DNA of 64,000 nucleotides, taken from the NCBI GenBank assembly GCA_003116975.1, contig BGKB01000011.1, positions 372,001-436,000 of the forward strand, in the 5' to 3' direction. This DNA comes from Aurantiochytrium sp. KH105. Lineage: Eukaryota; Sar; Bigyra; Thraustochytrida; Thraustochytriidae. Below, piece after piece: positions 18,946 to 30,514 of this stretch; within the stretch, counting starts at the first letter, position 1, and each line of letters starts with the position of its first letter. Both the position numbers and the translations under genes were made by a program. The notes beneath the pieces were generated by a model. That model was not told the DNA's origin, ran no database searches, and saw only the letters and a list, made by a program, of their open reading frames with translations.

Positions 18946-21900
18946 ATGGCCCCGCAAAAGGTTTGCGCTCACGTTGTCGACGACGACGAGCGGAGTGATT
19001 TCGCAAAAAACAAACTCAGCGTCAGCGTCAGCCTTAGCTCGTCTCGTGGACGGCGCGACGAGCGCAGTCTCGCGGTGGAGCCCTCCTCCTCCTCCTCGTT
19101 ATTATCGTTGTCAACGACGACATCCCCTCTCTCCGCGTCACACAGCTCCAACAGTCTCCGGCGCGCGAGCTCCGCGAGCGCCGGCGACGAGACCAAACGC
19201 GACCCGCCTGGAGCGGGCTGCGTACTCTATACAGACGACGCCGGCAACGCCGGCGACGCCGCCGGTGACGGAACCATCAAAGTTGACGTAGATGTTGCAT
19301 TGGACAATCGCTTGCAAGGGACCAAGTCTGTTCGCCTCGATCGCACGCAACGCGGGCACCGTCAAGAGTCCGTAAAAGTCTACGACCTGGCCAGTGGTAC
19401 GCTGGCCGGGACCACGTGTGTTGACATTTTCGTAGCTGACGAAGACCACGAGCACGACGAGCGCCCGAGCCAAATAACTTGCTCCAGCAACGAGCACGGC
19501 AGCATGGGCCAAACCTTGAACGAGTCGGGACAGCTTCAGATTCAAGAAATTGCCCTGGGACGTCGCTCCGTGGACGGTCATGACGAGTCTCCAAACGTCT
19601 GTACCGAAGTAGTGGCGGTTGCGAAATCGCCGCCAAGGCCCGATGCTGCCCCGTCGCCTGCTTCGGGCGCGCCCAAGAGCAGAGCGCGGAGCGGCACCGA
19701 GACGCTTGGCGCGCTCAAGACTGCGGGCTGGCTCTGGTATCATGTTCGAATGATCTGGAAGCCGCGCTACTTTATGTACTTTGAAGGCGGCCATCTCATC
19801 TTCTTTCGCCAATCGAAAACGGAGCAGGAAGCGCGCGCGCAAGGGCGCGACGGCAAAATCGATCTCACGCGGGACTCCATCGTTGAAAAGTCCGGCAATC
19901 GCCGTCACAAGCGATTTCGGCTTAGCATCATCCGGCGAGGCCAGCCCATGGTGCGTCTTGCTGCCGACGACGCTCACGAACGCGAAAAGTGGGTCGACGC
20001 GCTCTGCCAGTTCTGCGGCTTGCACTACAGCCAGTCTTCCGACACTTGCGGACCTGGGGCGCGGGGCGCCTTTGTGGCTGCTGGGGCGGGCGGCGTCAAG
20101 GGCAATATGGCCATGCTCTCGCAAGCTAGTCAGGACAGCATTGACGTGCTGCTCTCCTCCGTGACTTCAGCCGCCTCTCTGGAGCTTTTCCAAAAACAAA
20201 AGTTGAAGCAACAGGTGCTCGCGCGAGAGCAAGAACAGCAAAAGCAGCCGAAGCAGAAGCAGCATAGTCAGGCACTCTCTTCTCACCCACGACAAGAAGA
20301 CGGTCACCAAGAGCTCTTCAAGCATCAAAGCTTTCGTCTTCGTTTGCCTGCGGCTCTCACGCCTTCCAAAATGACCCTGCCCTCGACGGCCTCTGCATCG
20401 CTCTCCTTTTCGCCCGGTCTGCATCATTCGCCTTTGGACGGCGCACGGCGTCATGAACGCGCTGACTCGCTCCATATGGACCACTTTGCCTCTCCCATGC
20501 AGCAACGACAGCACAGACACATGGTGAATCAGCAGTTCATGCACTCGAACTTTGATGCAGATGTCGATATGGACATTGGTCTGGATCTTGGTCCAGACCT
20601 CGACCAAGGCCACGCAAACCTTTATTCTTCCTTTTCAAAGCCACGAAGCGGCAGCCATTACCATTCCCGCAACTGGTCACGCCGACCGCGTGTCGCCTCT
20701 GATGCCTCGCTCGCCCAGCACTTTGCTCAACTTGCGCGTGCTGTGGTCGCGCTCGATGTAGACGCCGTGCGCGACTGCATTGATCTGCTCGGGGATGCCA
20801 CTGTGCCCCCGGCCGACTCCCATACTTTTACTTCGAGCGATGACCCCACGATGCACACTCCCAAAGGCGATGAGGTTTCCCTGGCGCGTATGGACACTGG
20901 CATCTCCTCGCAGGACGCCAACCTTTCGTCGGGTACACCAAGCACGCCGGCATTGCATCTCTTGTTTGACGAGACGGACCTCCGCCTTGTGGACAATGAG
21001 CTGCATGGCGCCGCGCGTAGACGGATCATCGAGTTGCTTGTGCAGCACAATCCACGGGCGGCTTGCGCCAAGATTCAGAATCGCCGTCTTGACTGCTTTG
21101 AGGGCGACTATGTTTTGCATGCCGAGCTCCGCCGGCCGCAGCCCGACCTCTGTGTGCTCGAGTCAATTCTCCAAGCCTCTCCAGAAGCACTCTATCGTTG
21201 CAATGAGATCACGGGTGAGTACCCAATCCATTTGGCTTGCGCAACGCTTCAGCTCAGCGCGGTTCGCGTTCTCTTGCGCCATGACCCACATTGTGCCACC
21301 ATGCGTAATGGCAAATCTCTCGAGTACCCTTTGCACGCCGTACTCAATCTCTGCACACCTGATGACTGTCCCGAGGAGACGGACGACTATGCGGTCATGC
21401 ACGAGCCCGAAGTATTGCAAATCATTGATGCCCTGAATAGAGCCTTTACGCGCACGTTGCGGCGATCGCTACGGACCTTTGACTCCGACTCGCCCTCCTT
21501 CACGTCCAGGAAACACCGCTCGACACCGGACATGGGTGCATCTTCAAGGACCCAGCCGGCAAAGGGCAGTCCAACCGCCCACGACCCTCTCGAGGCCACG
21601 AATGCATCGGCGCAGTCCGTACTACATCTTGCAGCGCAATTCCACTCGACCCGCGTCGTGCGACGTCTTTTGGAGCTCGCCTTTGCAAGCGGTTCCATTA
21701 ACAAGATTCTCGAGTCCCAAGACTACGATCTCCGCACCCCCTTACACATTGCTGCGGCACGCGTCGACGAGACAGAGTCCTTGGTTGCCCTCGATGTCTT
21801 TATCGAGCTCGCCCGAAACTTTTATCATACCTGGCTCGATCGACATGGTGCTTCTTCTGCCGCGTGCATCCGCAAGGTCCCGCTACGCGCATATTTGACC

Positions 21901-22089
21901 AAAGACTTGAAACCGCGCGCGAATGCTTGTGCACATTCCGCCAAGGGTCGCGGACTTTCAACGCGCGCTCACGCGAATCCGCATGCTTCGGGTTCTCCCG
22001 CGTCACCTAGCGTGCATGGTGGAGAACCTTCTCTGTCAGGATTGCCATCGTTCTGGGGGGTGCTTTTCTGCAGACCCAAGGCCTCTTGA
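18946..22089 (+). CDS. PH-domain and ankyrin-repeat signalling protein
   Basis: A protein of 1047 aa, single exon. The ATG at 18946 sits in a GCC-ATG-G context. The first 250 residues are Ser/Asp-rich and probably disordered. A PH domain covers about 258-358: it starts GWLWYHV, has KPRYFMYFEGGHLIFF, and ends with the helix EREKWVDALCQFCG that carries the conserved Trp. A Q/K-rich helix (LFQKQKLKQQVLAREQEQQ, about 413-443) and a His/Ser-rich stretch follow. The C-terminal third has ankyrin-type units: EYPIHLACATLQLSAVRVLL (about 760-780), SVLHLAAQFHSTRVVRRLLE (about 890) and TPLHIAAARVDETESL (about 930), with weaker ones before. PH domains bind phosphoinositides or proteins, so a membrane-recruited scaffold is likely; the partner is unknown. 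An AATAAA lies at 22289-22294. Confidence 0.92.
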   Translation: MAPQKVCAHVVDDDERSDFAKNKLSVSVSLSSSRGRRDERSLAVEPSSSSSLLSLSTTTSPLSASHSSNSLRRASSASAGDETKRDPPGAGCVLYTDDAGNAGDAAGDGTIKVDVDVALDNRLQGTKSVRLDRTQRGHRQESVKVYDLASGTLAGTTCVDIFVADEDHEHDERPSQITCSSNEHGSMGQTLNESGQLQIQEIALGRRSVDGHDESPNVCTEVVAVAKSPPRPDAAPSPASGAPKSRARSGTETLGALKTAGWLWYHVRMIWKPRYFMYFEGGHLIFFRQSKTEQEARAQGRDGKIDLTRDSIVEKSGNRRHKRFRLSIIRRGQPMVRLAADDAHEREKWVDALCQFCGLHYSQSSDTCGPGARGAFVAAGAGGVKGNMAMLSQASQDSIDVLLSSVTSAASLELFQKQKLKQQVLAREQEQQKQPKQKQHSQALSSHPRQEDGHQELFKHQSFRLRLPAALTPSKMTLPSTASASLSFSPGLHHSPLDGARRHERADSLHMDHFASPMQQRQHRHMVNQQFMHSNFDADVDMDIGLDLGPDLDQGHANLYSSFSKPRSGSHYHSRNWSRRPRVASDASLAQHFAQLARAVVALDVDAVRDCIDLLGDATVPPADSHTFTSSDDPTMHTPKGDEVSLARMDTGISSQDANLSSGTPSTPALHLLFDETDLRLVDNELHGAARRRIIELLVQHNPRAACAKIQNRRLDCFEGDYVLHAELRRPQPDLCVLESILQASPEALYRCNEITGEYPIHLACATLQLSAVRVLLRHDPHCATMRNGKSLEYPLHAVLNLCTPDDCPEETDDYAVMHEPEVLQIIDALNRAFTRTLRRSLRTFDSDSPSFTSRKHRSTPDMGASSRTQPAKGSPTAHDPLEATNASAQSVLHLAAQFHSTRVVRRLLELAFASGSINKILESQDYDLRTPLHIAAARVDETESLVALDVFIELARNFYHTWLDRHGASSAACIRKVPLRAYLTKDLKPRANACAHSAKGRGLSTRAHANPHASGSPASPSVHGGEPSLSGLPSFWGVLFCRPKAS

Positions 22090-22614
22090 ACGAACCGGGA
22101 TCATGAACACTAACAATCCTTATTATCATATTTACCTTTTTAGTTCTTTTGCACAAGTGCAAAGCAAATCCAACGAATCGTCTGCTCTGATTTTAGTCAA
22201 GCATGCTTTGCTTCGAGCTCCTCGACCGCGCACCGCACGATGAACCTTTCTGAGCATAAATATCAGTCTGGTGACTTTTCCTGAAGCTAATAAACAATCA
22301 AGATCTCTACCTCGAGCCTTTATTCGTGTCGAAAAAGAAAAAAAGTAGAAGAAGAAGAAGATTAAGAAGAAGAATGCCAATTATCGGGGTTCATTGTCTG
22401 CTTTAATCGGTAGGAAAAAATCGTACAAATCTGGCAAGAAAAACCTCGGCGAGCTTTTGCCAGGGCGCAACTTGGGCAATTTACCCTCGTCAAATCATGG
22501 TGACCTCGAAAATTGACAAAACACTTGAAGAGCTCTTGTGCGCCACAAATCGAGCAATCGGCAGATGATGTCAAGACAAGAGAAAACTGTACGAATATTG
22601 GCTTAAGTGTCTTG
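22090..22614. other. Convergent 3' spacer with facing polyadenylation signals
   Basis: A short AT-rich spacer. The plus strand has AATAAA at 22289-22294, and the minus strand has AATAAA at 22324-22319, only some 25 bases apart and facing each other. A GAA-rich run sits at 22336-22375. No gene. Confidence 0.6.
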
Positions 22615-25600
22615 CTATGAGTCAGCGTTTGATTTTTTGATCGTCTCTTCTATAAGCGACTCGACGAGGTCGAGGTAGCAATCCTGGTCCTCCAAATCCT
22701 TGATCCAAGCCTTTTCAGGCTCGCGGAACTCGAGCATGCTGGTGAACTCATCGTCAAAAGCCGTGTCCTGTTCGTCTGCAAGCGCCTTACACTCGTCGCT
22801 TTCCAAAGAGAGCCACTGGGCAGAGTTGTCATCCTCGTTCTCGTAGAGTGAAACAAGAAGCTCTCCATTTTTGTCCATGCGAAAAGAGGGAGAAAAGCTC
22901 GAGCTCGCTTCGTCGCCTTCATTCGCGCCATCTTTACCTGTATCGACGTGCAAGGCGTTCGGTGCACCATTGGCCTTTCTGCTTGCTTGGTCCTTGATAT
23001 CTGCGACCTCGTTGTTTGGGCGACGCATAGCAGCATCATCTTGCGCGTCTTGGTTGTCTGCATCGCCTTCATCCGCGGACCATCCTCCACTCGAGTGGGA
23101 AGCCGCATCGGTGTCCATGTTGTGATTGTGGTTTCGTTCTTCAAGGGACGTCGAGAACCGGTGGACAGTGTGGCGGAAAGACAGCGAGGTTGACCGCATA
23201 CGTGCCTCGGCTGTAACTTCAAGATCCTCCTCGTTGGTAACAGTGGCAACCGAGATGGAGCGATCATCATCAGGTTGCGCATCGTCTATCTCGTCCGAAC
23301 TCAAGGCTGCTTGGCTGCTGTTACTTGCAGTGTCTTTTGCGTCACAGTCATCGGAGCCTTGCTTTTGCGGAGCATCTTTGGCGTCCTCTTCATCACTCGA
23401 CTCTGCTGCCAGCTCTGCGCCTTCAAGCATAATGAGGCTTTTGCGTCTCTCCCGGTTCTTTTGTCGCGAGTTGTTGTGCTGCTCTTGCAAGCGATTAATC
23501 CGGCTCAAAATGGACGACCCAAGTTTTCGTGGCGCAGTGACGAATGGACTTGCCTGGTGGACGTCGCCAGCTACCGGAGCGGATGCGGATCGAAGAAATG
23601 CTGGACGCTGTGGACGTGAAGGTGGAGGTCCCACAGGAGGTGGAGAGGCTTGCGCGCGAGGCTCTTCTTGCGTCGCTGTCGAAGAAGAAGAAGAAGAAGA
23701 AGAAGAAGCGGTGGCTTTTCCGGAGAAAGCAGGGCGCGGCGGTGATGGTGGTCGAGCTGCATCAGATGCGAGAGGCGCGGATTCATTTTGCCCCGAAGAA
23801 TCTCCGGAGCGTGGGGACCGTGGAGGAAGCGGAGGCCGCTCCTTTTTTGTCGAAAACGATTGCGATACTGCGCTAGGATTGATTTGCAAATCCTTCGTTG
23901 AACTACCAGTTGTGTTTTTCTCTTTTTCGCCAGAATCAATCTTTTTGCTGGCTTCAGCGGAGTCGTCTCGATTGGGTTCCGTGGGCCTAGCATCTTCAAC
24001 ATCCTCCCTGTCGCCCCCGCCCTGGGCAAGGTCAATATCTTGCGTGTCCTCATCCTCGGTCTCGTCGGCGTCTTCGTCCGCTTCGTCGCCTTCTTCGCTC
24101 TCGTTGCCGGGATCATGGTCCTCGTTGTACATGCCGACTTCGCTGCCCATTCTCCGACGTGAGACGGCGTCGATACTTGCGCGAGGACTCAGAGCCTCTG
24201 ACATTTGCTCGTTTTCGGAAGAGTGAGACGCTCCGCTATCGTCATCTTCAGAGTGCCCCATTCGTGCATTCTCGTTAAGGTTGTCATTGTGTAGAGACTC
24301 CTCACTTTGGGCATCCTCATCATTACCATGTGCATCGCTGTCACCATGCGCATCTGCATCATCACTATGGGCATCATTATCAACATCATCTGCATGATGC
24401 GCACCATCAGAGGTTCTTTCATCATCGATTTCGGAGTGCTCACTTTGTTCGCTGTCTTGATCAAGGTCGGCTTCCGAGTGCTCACCATCTTTATCGAGGT
24501 CGACTTCCAGGTGCCCACCAACTTGATCAAGGTCGACTGCCAGCCTCTCACCATCTTGATCGAGGTCGACTTCAGATTGCTCACTTGGCGTGTCGTTGTT
24601 GGAGACGTCATCATCATCGTTGCCTTGCACTTGTCGTTCTTTCGCCACCTCGGCGATTTCTTTGGCATCATCGGTGCTGGATGATCTTCCTGCATGGACT
24701 GGCGCGACATCTTCTCCAGTGGAGCCGCTTGCATCTCGATGATCAGGAGACGACGATTTTTCATCCTCTGAGTCGCTCAAGAGATCGTCTGCACGGAGAT
24801 GACGTTTGCCGTTTTCATAGCTCGAACGACGCGGGTCACGAATGTCTTGCAAGACGCTGACCTCGCTTGCAGCGCTAGATTGGTGCAAGTCCGAGTCGGA
24901 ATCAAGCTCGCTGTCTTGGGCTTGAGAGTCGTCAGCGCTGTCTTGCCGAGCGGATCTGCTCGCTTCGCCGGGTGTCTGGTCCTGCTCGTGGTTATGATAA
25001 GATATTTCGTTTTCACTTGCGGAACTTCCATCGACAGATTGTGCAGCTTGACGGCTACTGCCGTGGGCAGATGAACTGGATTCAGTCTCCACATCTGAGC
25101 TGCCAGCCTTTTCATCCCGGTGGGAAGGATGTGACTCTTCATCTTGCGAATGGCCGGCCTGTTCAACGATTTCATCATCATCAGTGTTCTCTTCGTGGTC
25201 AGTGTGGACCGCCTGCGCATCTTCCCGAACATCGTTCGCATCTTCGACTTCGCTTTCGACCGCATAGTATCCACTATCGTCACTTGTGGCGCGAAAAGAC
25301 CTCGAGCTGTCGCGCGAGATGAGGGCGCGAGCAACGGCGCCACGAAGGTCGGCGTCATCAGGATGAGGCGATTCGGCACGTTCTTGGGTCTCGTTGCGAT
25401 CGTCCTCTGCATCAGTCGACTCAGTCGTTGTCCTTGTCGCAGTTCGGGTTGTGATGGTGACCTGGTGCACGGTTTCCTCGAGACTCTGCTGATGCTTGCT
25501 GGCGCCACCAGGACCCGAGACCGCTGCTCCTGGAGGGGTATTTGCCGGGGAACGAAAGTCATCCTCGCCAGGCTCTCGACTGTCATCTTGGTGGTCATTT

Positions 25601-26532
25601 GCTTGCGTGGTGGCACTATGCCCGTTACTTCTTCGAGCGGTATCGATGAGTGGGGGGCGTTGCCTTGTGGCGGCTCGGGAAGCATCCTGGGAAGGAGCAG
25701 GCGATGAGGATCGAGACGTGGGATGAGCCTCTTTGGGCGTGGATGTGGGCGAAGGGGTAGTAGGGGGAGGCGCCGGGTTTGCGTCGATATTGTCGAAGAT
25801 TTGGGCACGTATGTCGTTGTTGTGTGCGCGAATGAGCTCAGGGTTTTCCCAAGAGCTTTGTCCTGTGCGCTTGTTAAAGTAGTAGTGACGTTTTCGCTTT
25901 TCATCCCAATGCTTGGTCCAATTGCGCCCGGGTGAGGTTGATCCGGCTGAGTTCCCAGATGTGTGAGATCCTGCAGAGTGCGGCGAGGTGGTATTTTTGG
26001 CGTTGGCGCCTTTCTCCGCAGACGACGGCGACGAAGTCTGGGCGTCGTCCTGCTTTCGAGGTGGAAATTTGATTTTGACCTCGTCGGGCTCGGTCCACTG
26101 ACGTTGCTTGGTAGCCGTGTTAAAGTAGTAGAGGCGTCCATGCTTGGCACTATATGCGGCGTACCATCCGTTTCCTGTGTATGGCGTTCGCGATGATGTC
26201 AGTAACGTCAACCTCGGCATGGCGGTTTTCGTTCAATGTTGCAAGTCGTTGCGCTTCCTCCCGCGGAGGGCGAGGTGAAGAGAGTTTGATACCAGATGAC
26301 GAAGAATGCATCGCGAATAACGCTCGCGGTGTCTTCGTTGCAAGCAAGCTGGCCTTCGAGCGTGCAAGTTGTCGCGGCAGCGAAGATGCAAGAGCACATT
26401 TTTCGGCGTTTGGTCTGTCTTGCATGATGCTCGTTTGCGTTGGAGCGCTAACGTACCTAGCTTTTGGGTCTTCTTGCCTGCGGAAGCGCCAGCGGTGGCG
26501 CCCGTGCCGGCGCCCGTACGCGCGTCGCTCAT
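22615..26532 (-). CDS. Two-WW-domain protein with a long acidic disordered tail (two exons)
   Basis: Exon 1 is 26532-26457 and exon 2 is 26174-22615; the product is 1211 aa. Exon 1 encodes MSDARTGAGTG...KKTQKLG and is preceded by CAAG. Joining it through the intron gives an uninterrupted first WW domain (W29, YYF 41-43, W52, P55). WW2 is also canonical (W111, YYF 123-125, W134, P137). The remaining 1070 residues are Ser/Asp/Glu/His-rich with no fold I recognise. They include four 11-residue DLDQDGE-type repeats (24427-24577), a SSSSSS run from a GAA-type microsatellite (near 23680-23710), and a conserved-looking C-terminal patch with W, LEFREPEKAW and DLVESLIEE. Likely a nuclear or scaffold protein binding proline-rich partners. 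An ATG at 26220 would give a different start but lies inside the proposed intron and loses the basic lead-in. Confidence 0.88.
26175..26456 (-). other. GT-AG intron in the two-WW gene
   Basis: The minus-strand donor is AG|GTACGT at 26456, and the acceptor is ACACAG| ending at 26175. A CTGAC branch-point candidate (26202-26198) lies about 24 bases before the AG. The intron is 282 bases, phase 1: the last G of exon 1 plus GA of exon 2 make GGA, and the frame is kept exactly. It is the only intron I can support in the window. Confidence 0.8.
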
Positions 26533-29500
26533 CTTGAGCGGCCCAAGCGAGCGAGTAGAAACAAAGCGCTCAGCTTTGCATTTTTTCTTTTTGCAAAGAG
26601 CGAGAAGCAATGATGATGTGCACAACTCGGCAACTTGGCAAATGACAAGTAATTCACCACCTTTGTGCACGGCATGGCTTGAGCAGTGGAGCACGAAGTG
26701 CATCTTTTGGTTGAGCGTTTCTCACAGGGGAGGCGTAAAGTGTCAGCATCTTAGCGAAAGCGCGCAGAGCGCGTGAACAAACGAGCAAAGCTACACAGCA
26801 AAGCACAAGCCCAATTACCCCACCATTTTCCGTAAAGTCGGACCTCTTTTTCCGATTTTCCATTGAAGCCTTTTTTAGACCTTTTCTCTTTTTTATAAGC
26901 CTATTTTTATCCTCATCTTGAAAAAAAAGAAAAAGAAAAAAATCGTTCTCTCGAGAAAGAAAAAGGAAAAAAAAAGAAAGTATTATCGGGCCTCCGCGGC
27001 CACGACGCTCCAGTCACTTTCACTGTGGTTCCCAATGTGTCCTCGCTGTGGAGACGAAAGGCGGGGGCGAATTCGCGCGCGTCCCCACAGCGAGCGCAAA
27101 ATACGAAGGCCGTGGGCGCGTAGGGGTGCGGTAGGCGCGCGGAGGGCCGGGGGCTTACGAAAGGCGCCGCCGCCTCCGCCTCCGAGCTGCGCCGCGGCAT
27201 GCGGCGCGCCTCCCGCCGTGCCGGGCCAGTGCAGGCGTGCTGGACGGAGCCGCGGGAGTGCGAGCTCGCGGCTCTGCGGCCTCCGCCAGTGCGTCGCGTG
27301 CGCGAGTGCTGCATTCGTAGTGCTGTGCTCGGGGCCGGAGCCGAGTGGCATGCGGAGTGATCTTCGTGGGTGGCTGGAATGGCCGAAATGGACAGTGAGA
27401 TTGAGATCGGCAGCGGTAGCGGCAGTGACAGCAATGCCGTGCCACGGTCGGCTGGTGCGGAACCTTGGGCGTGAGGAGCGCGCTCAGCGCAGCGGCGACA
27501 GCGATTGGCAGTCCATGTGGAAACCGCATTTCCTTCTCTTATGCCTCCTCCCTGCTTCTTGCGCCGACGAACTTTTTTCTTTCAACCAAGGTCGCATGCG
27601 TCCTCTCTGTCGCGGAAGGGCGGCGTGGCGCCGGGCTCGATGGCTGCAGAGGGGATAGGCTGGTTGGCTTTTGGCTTCTGGCTCCTGGCTCAACGCCGCG
27701 GCGCGCCACTTTTCAACCAGACAGCCTGCAGCGGGGGGGCGGTCGGACCTACGCCAGCCTTGCAAGCATATTCGCGTCAAGTCTTGCGGTATAGCAATCG
27801 TGAGTGTAGAATCTTATTGCGCCGGAATTGGCCTTGTTCTCCGTTCGCCGCTCCCCTTCTTCCCCCTCACAGGCGACAGCGACATGACAGCGTTAGCGAC
27901 AGCGACATGACAGCGACAGCTACAGCGTGCGTGCGTGCTTGACGGTGGGTTCCTCGTTAGCGCTGGCGGCGAGGGCGGCAGAAACTGCGCCTTCTTCTGT
28001 GGTTCTTCCCTCGCCAATTTGGTCTGTTCGGTGAACGAGCCACCATGGCCTGCAGCGACCACCTAGGCGACAGACATGTGACGCCGGCGACGGGGGTGGC
28101 TCCCACGCAGACCGCCTGTCTCGCTGGCCATGTCGTTCTCATCGACTGGTGCTCCGAAAGAAGGGAACTGGCTAGCAGGCACGGGGCGTACGGAGCAGGT
28201 CACGCGACTCGACGCACAAACCGACTTGACCGTGCTGCACGAGAAGTTCCGCCAGGGATTCGGCCTTTGAATGGTATATCAGGCCGGCGCTCGATCGCGC
28301 GGCCGCTGAGCTGGTACGATTGCTCCAAAATTTTGGTCGCCGCGACAACTTCCGCCTCAAGTCAAGCAGCGCAGTAGCAGTAGCAGCAGCAGCAGCAGCA
28401 GTAGCAGCAGCAGCAGCGACCACCTCCGGCTGCGGCTTGATTGTCAGCTCTGGCTGCTGGCTGAGCAAGACGGCACGATCACATTGGCAGCAGCTGCAGC
28501 AGCTGCAGGCTAGGCAGGCGCCGCTGCCAAAAGCCAAGGAGCAAGTTTTCGCGAACGCGAGAGCATCCCAAGGACATTTCCTTGGCCTTTCCACCATACC
28601 ACAGTTTTACCTCAGGTGCGTCTGGCCGTTGGTCCTTTTTTCAATTCTATGGGTGGGTGAGCGGTGGGTGGGTGGAGCGATCGAGGAGCAGGCCGAGGAA
28701 GGCCGCCGCTCCGAGCCCAAAAGGAGCAGACAGACCTTATGCCCGCGGCGCCACAGCAAGGTGGCAAGCACGCACGTTCGCGCAGTCGAGGACGAGTCGG
28801 TCGAGGGGACGCAGCACAGGGACGCAGAGTCGGGGACGCGGGGACGGATGGGCCATCCTCCTCATCCCGTCTCACGTTTCCTGTCTGTCGGTCTGGAGTT
28901 CGCGGTATTGAGGGCAACGTTGAGGGCGACGGAGACAACGAGTCCGTTTCCCTCTGTCACTGCGACGCCGCGGTCATTGTGTTGGCATGGTATCGCTCGC
29001 ACGTTGATGAGGTAAAGCAAGGGCGCTGCTTGACGTCGACCACGGCAGGTCTAATGGTCGCAGTGGTCGATCGATATCTTGCTCGGCGAAACCACCCCTG
29101 GCTACACATAGCCAGCCGCCAGGCCGCTAGGCCACAGTGACAGCAAAAGTTGGCGAATACCGCAGCGCACGCTCGCTTAAAAATGAACGATACGACGCGT
29201 TGGTCTGTCGTAGAGCGAGTAGTAGAAGCGCACCTCATGCTTTGGCGGAAAGCGTGCGCTCTGAAATGAAACTCTGCCGCTGGTGGCAGTGGCTGCTAGC
29301 TTGGCGGCACAGAAAGTCCAGACCGGCCAGGGGCGCCGGCGGACGGACGGACGGGCGCCACTTACTTCCATTCTCTCCTCTCCTGCCAGGGCCAGATCTG
29401 TCTAGCCCGTTGCTGGAGCAGCAAGCATCAGCATACAACAGCAGACGGTGGAGCGCCTCTTCGTCGTTCCTTTTCTCGACAGCGACCAGCGACCGACAGT

Positions 29501-30416
29501 CCTGTGTGTCGACTTTGCGAAGCGGAATCGCGCTTTGCTCGAGCCGCAGCTCATCGCATCTAGAACATCCACCTTGCTCTTGGTTTTGATCTTATCTCGG
29601 GCAGCCAACCGACCGGCGAGCCGGCGGCCAGCCACCCACCATGGCCAGCGACGACGCGTCTCGCGCGCAGCCACCTGGTTTGCGAGGGTGCAGGGAGCCC
29701 CCGGGATGCGCGTCCAGCGAGTAGGCGCGCGTTGGCCTGCGCACTTGCATCATAATGTCGCGCATTGCTCGTCCCGCATCGCTCAGCTCCTCTACGCCCA
29801 CCACGCCACGCCACGCCAAGGTGTTCGCTCGCTCACTCGCCAGGCTGCCGAGCGGAGGCGGAGGCGGAGGCAAGGACGCCGGTCGCCCTGCCGCTGCTGC
29901 GTGCCGCGCGGTCTCCCGCCGGCGGCAGGTGGGCGAGTGGGCCTGCATCCACCAGCAAGGCATCTCCTCTCGCTTCGAGTTGGGCACGTGCAGGTCCGAG
30001 AGGACGGAAGCGAACAAGCGCAACAACTAGCGATGGAGGGCCGCGGCCGGCCATGCACGAAGGTCTACTCGTCCATGAATACTTGGATTCACGTCGCGGA
30101 CTGAAGGGCCACGATGGCTGCCTGTGGCCAGGCGGGAAAAGATCAAGCAAAGCAAAGGAAGCGGAGAAAGGCGGAGAACGTCAACTTGACAGCGGTCTTC
30201 GAAGCGATCGGCCGAGTGGCAGGCTTGACCGACTCGGGTCTTGCCCATTTATCGTGACATTCGACTTGGGTGGGCCTGGACCGCACTTGACCTCGACTCG
30301 CTGGCCCACTCGAAACGGAGACGGTATCGCGTTACGCGTCGCAAGACGGACTTCGATGAAACATACTCCCTCCGCGCCAAGTGGCGGGCCGCGCAGCGAC
30401 GGTATTGATCCGTATT

Positions 30417-30514
30417 GATCGATCGATCGACCCGACTGTGATGATGAGGAATCACACCTTCGATCGATCTATTGATCGATCGATCGATGAACCGACCGAC
30501 CGACCGACCGACCC
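30417..30514. repeat. (GATC)n and (GACC)n arrays
   Basis: Two GATC-type tracts (about 30417-30430 and 30461-30488) followed by (CCGA)n at 30490-30512. Confidence 0.85.
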
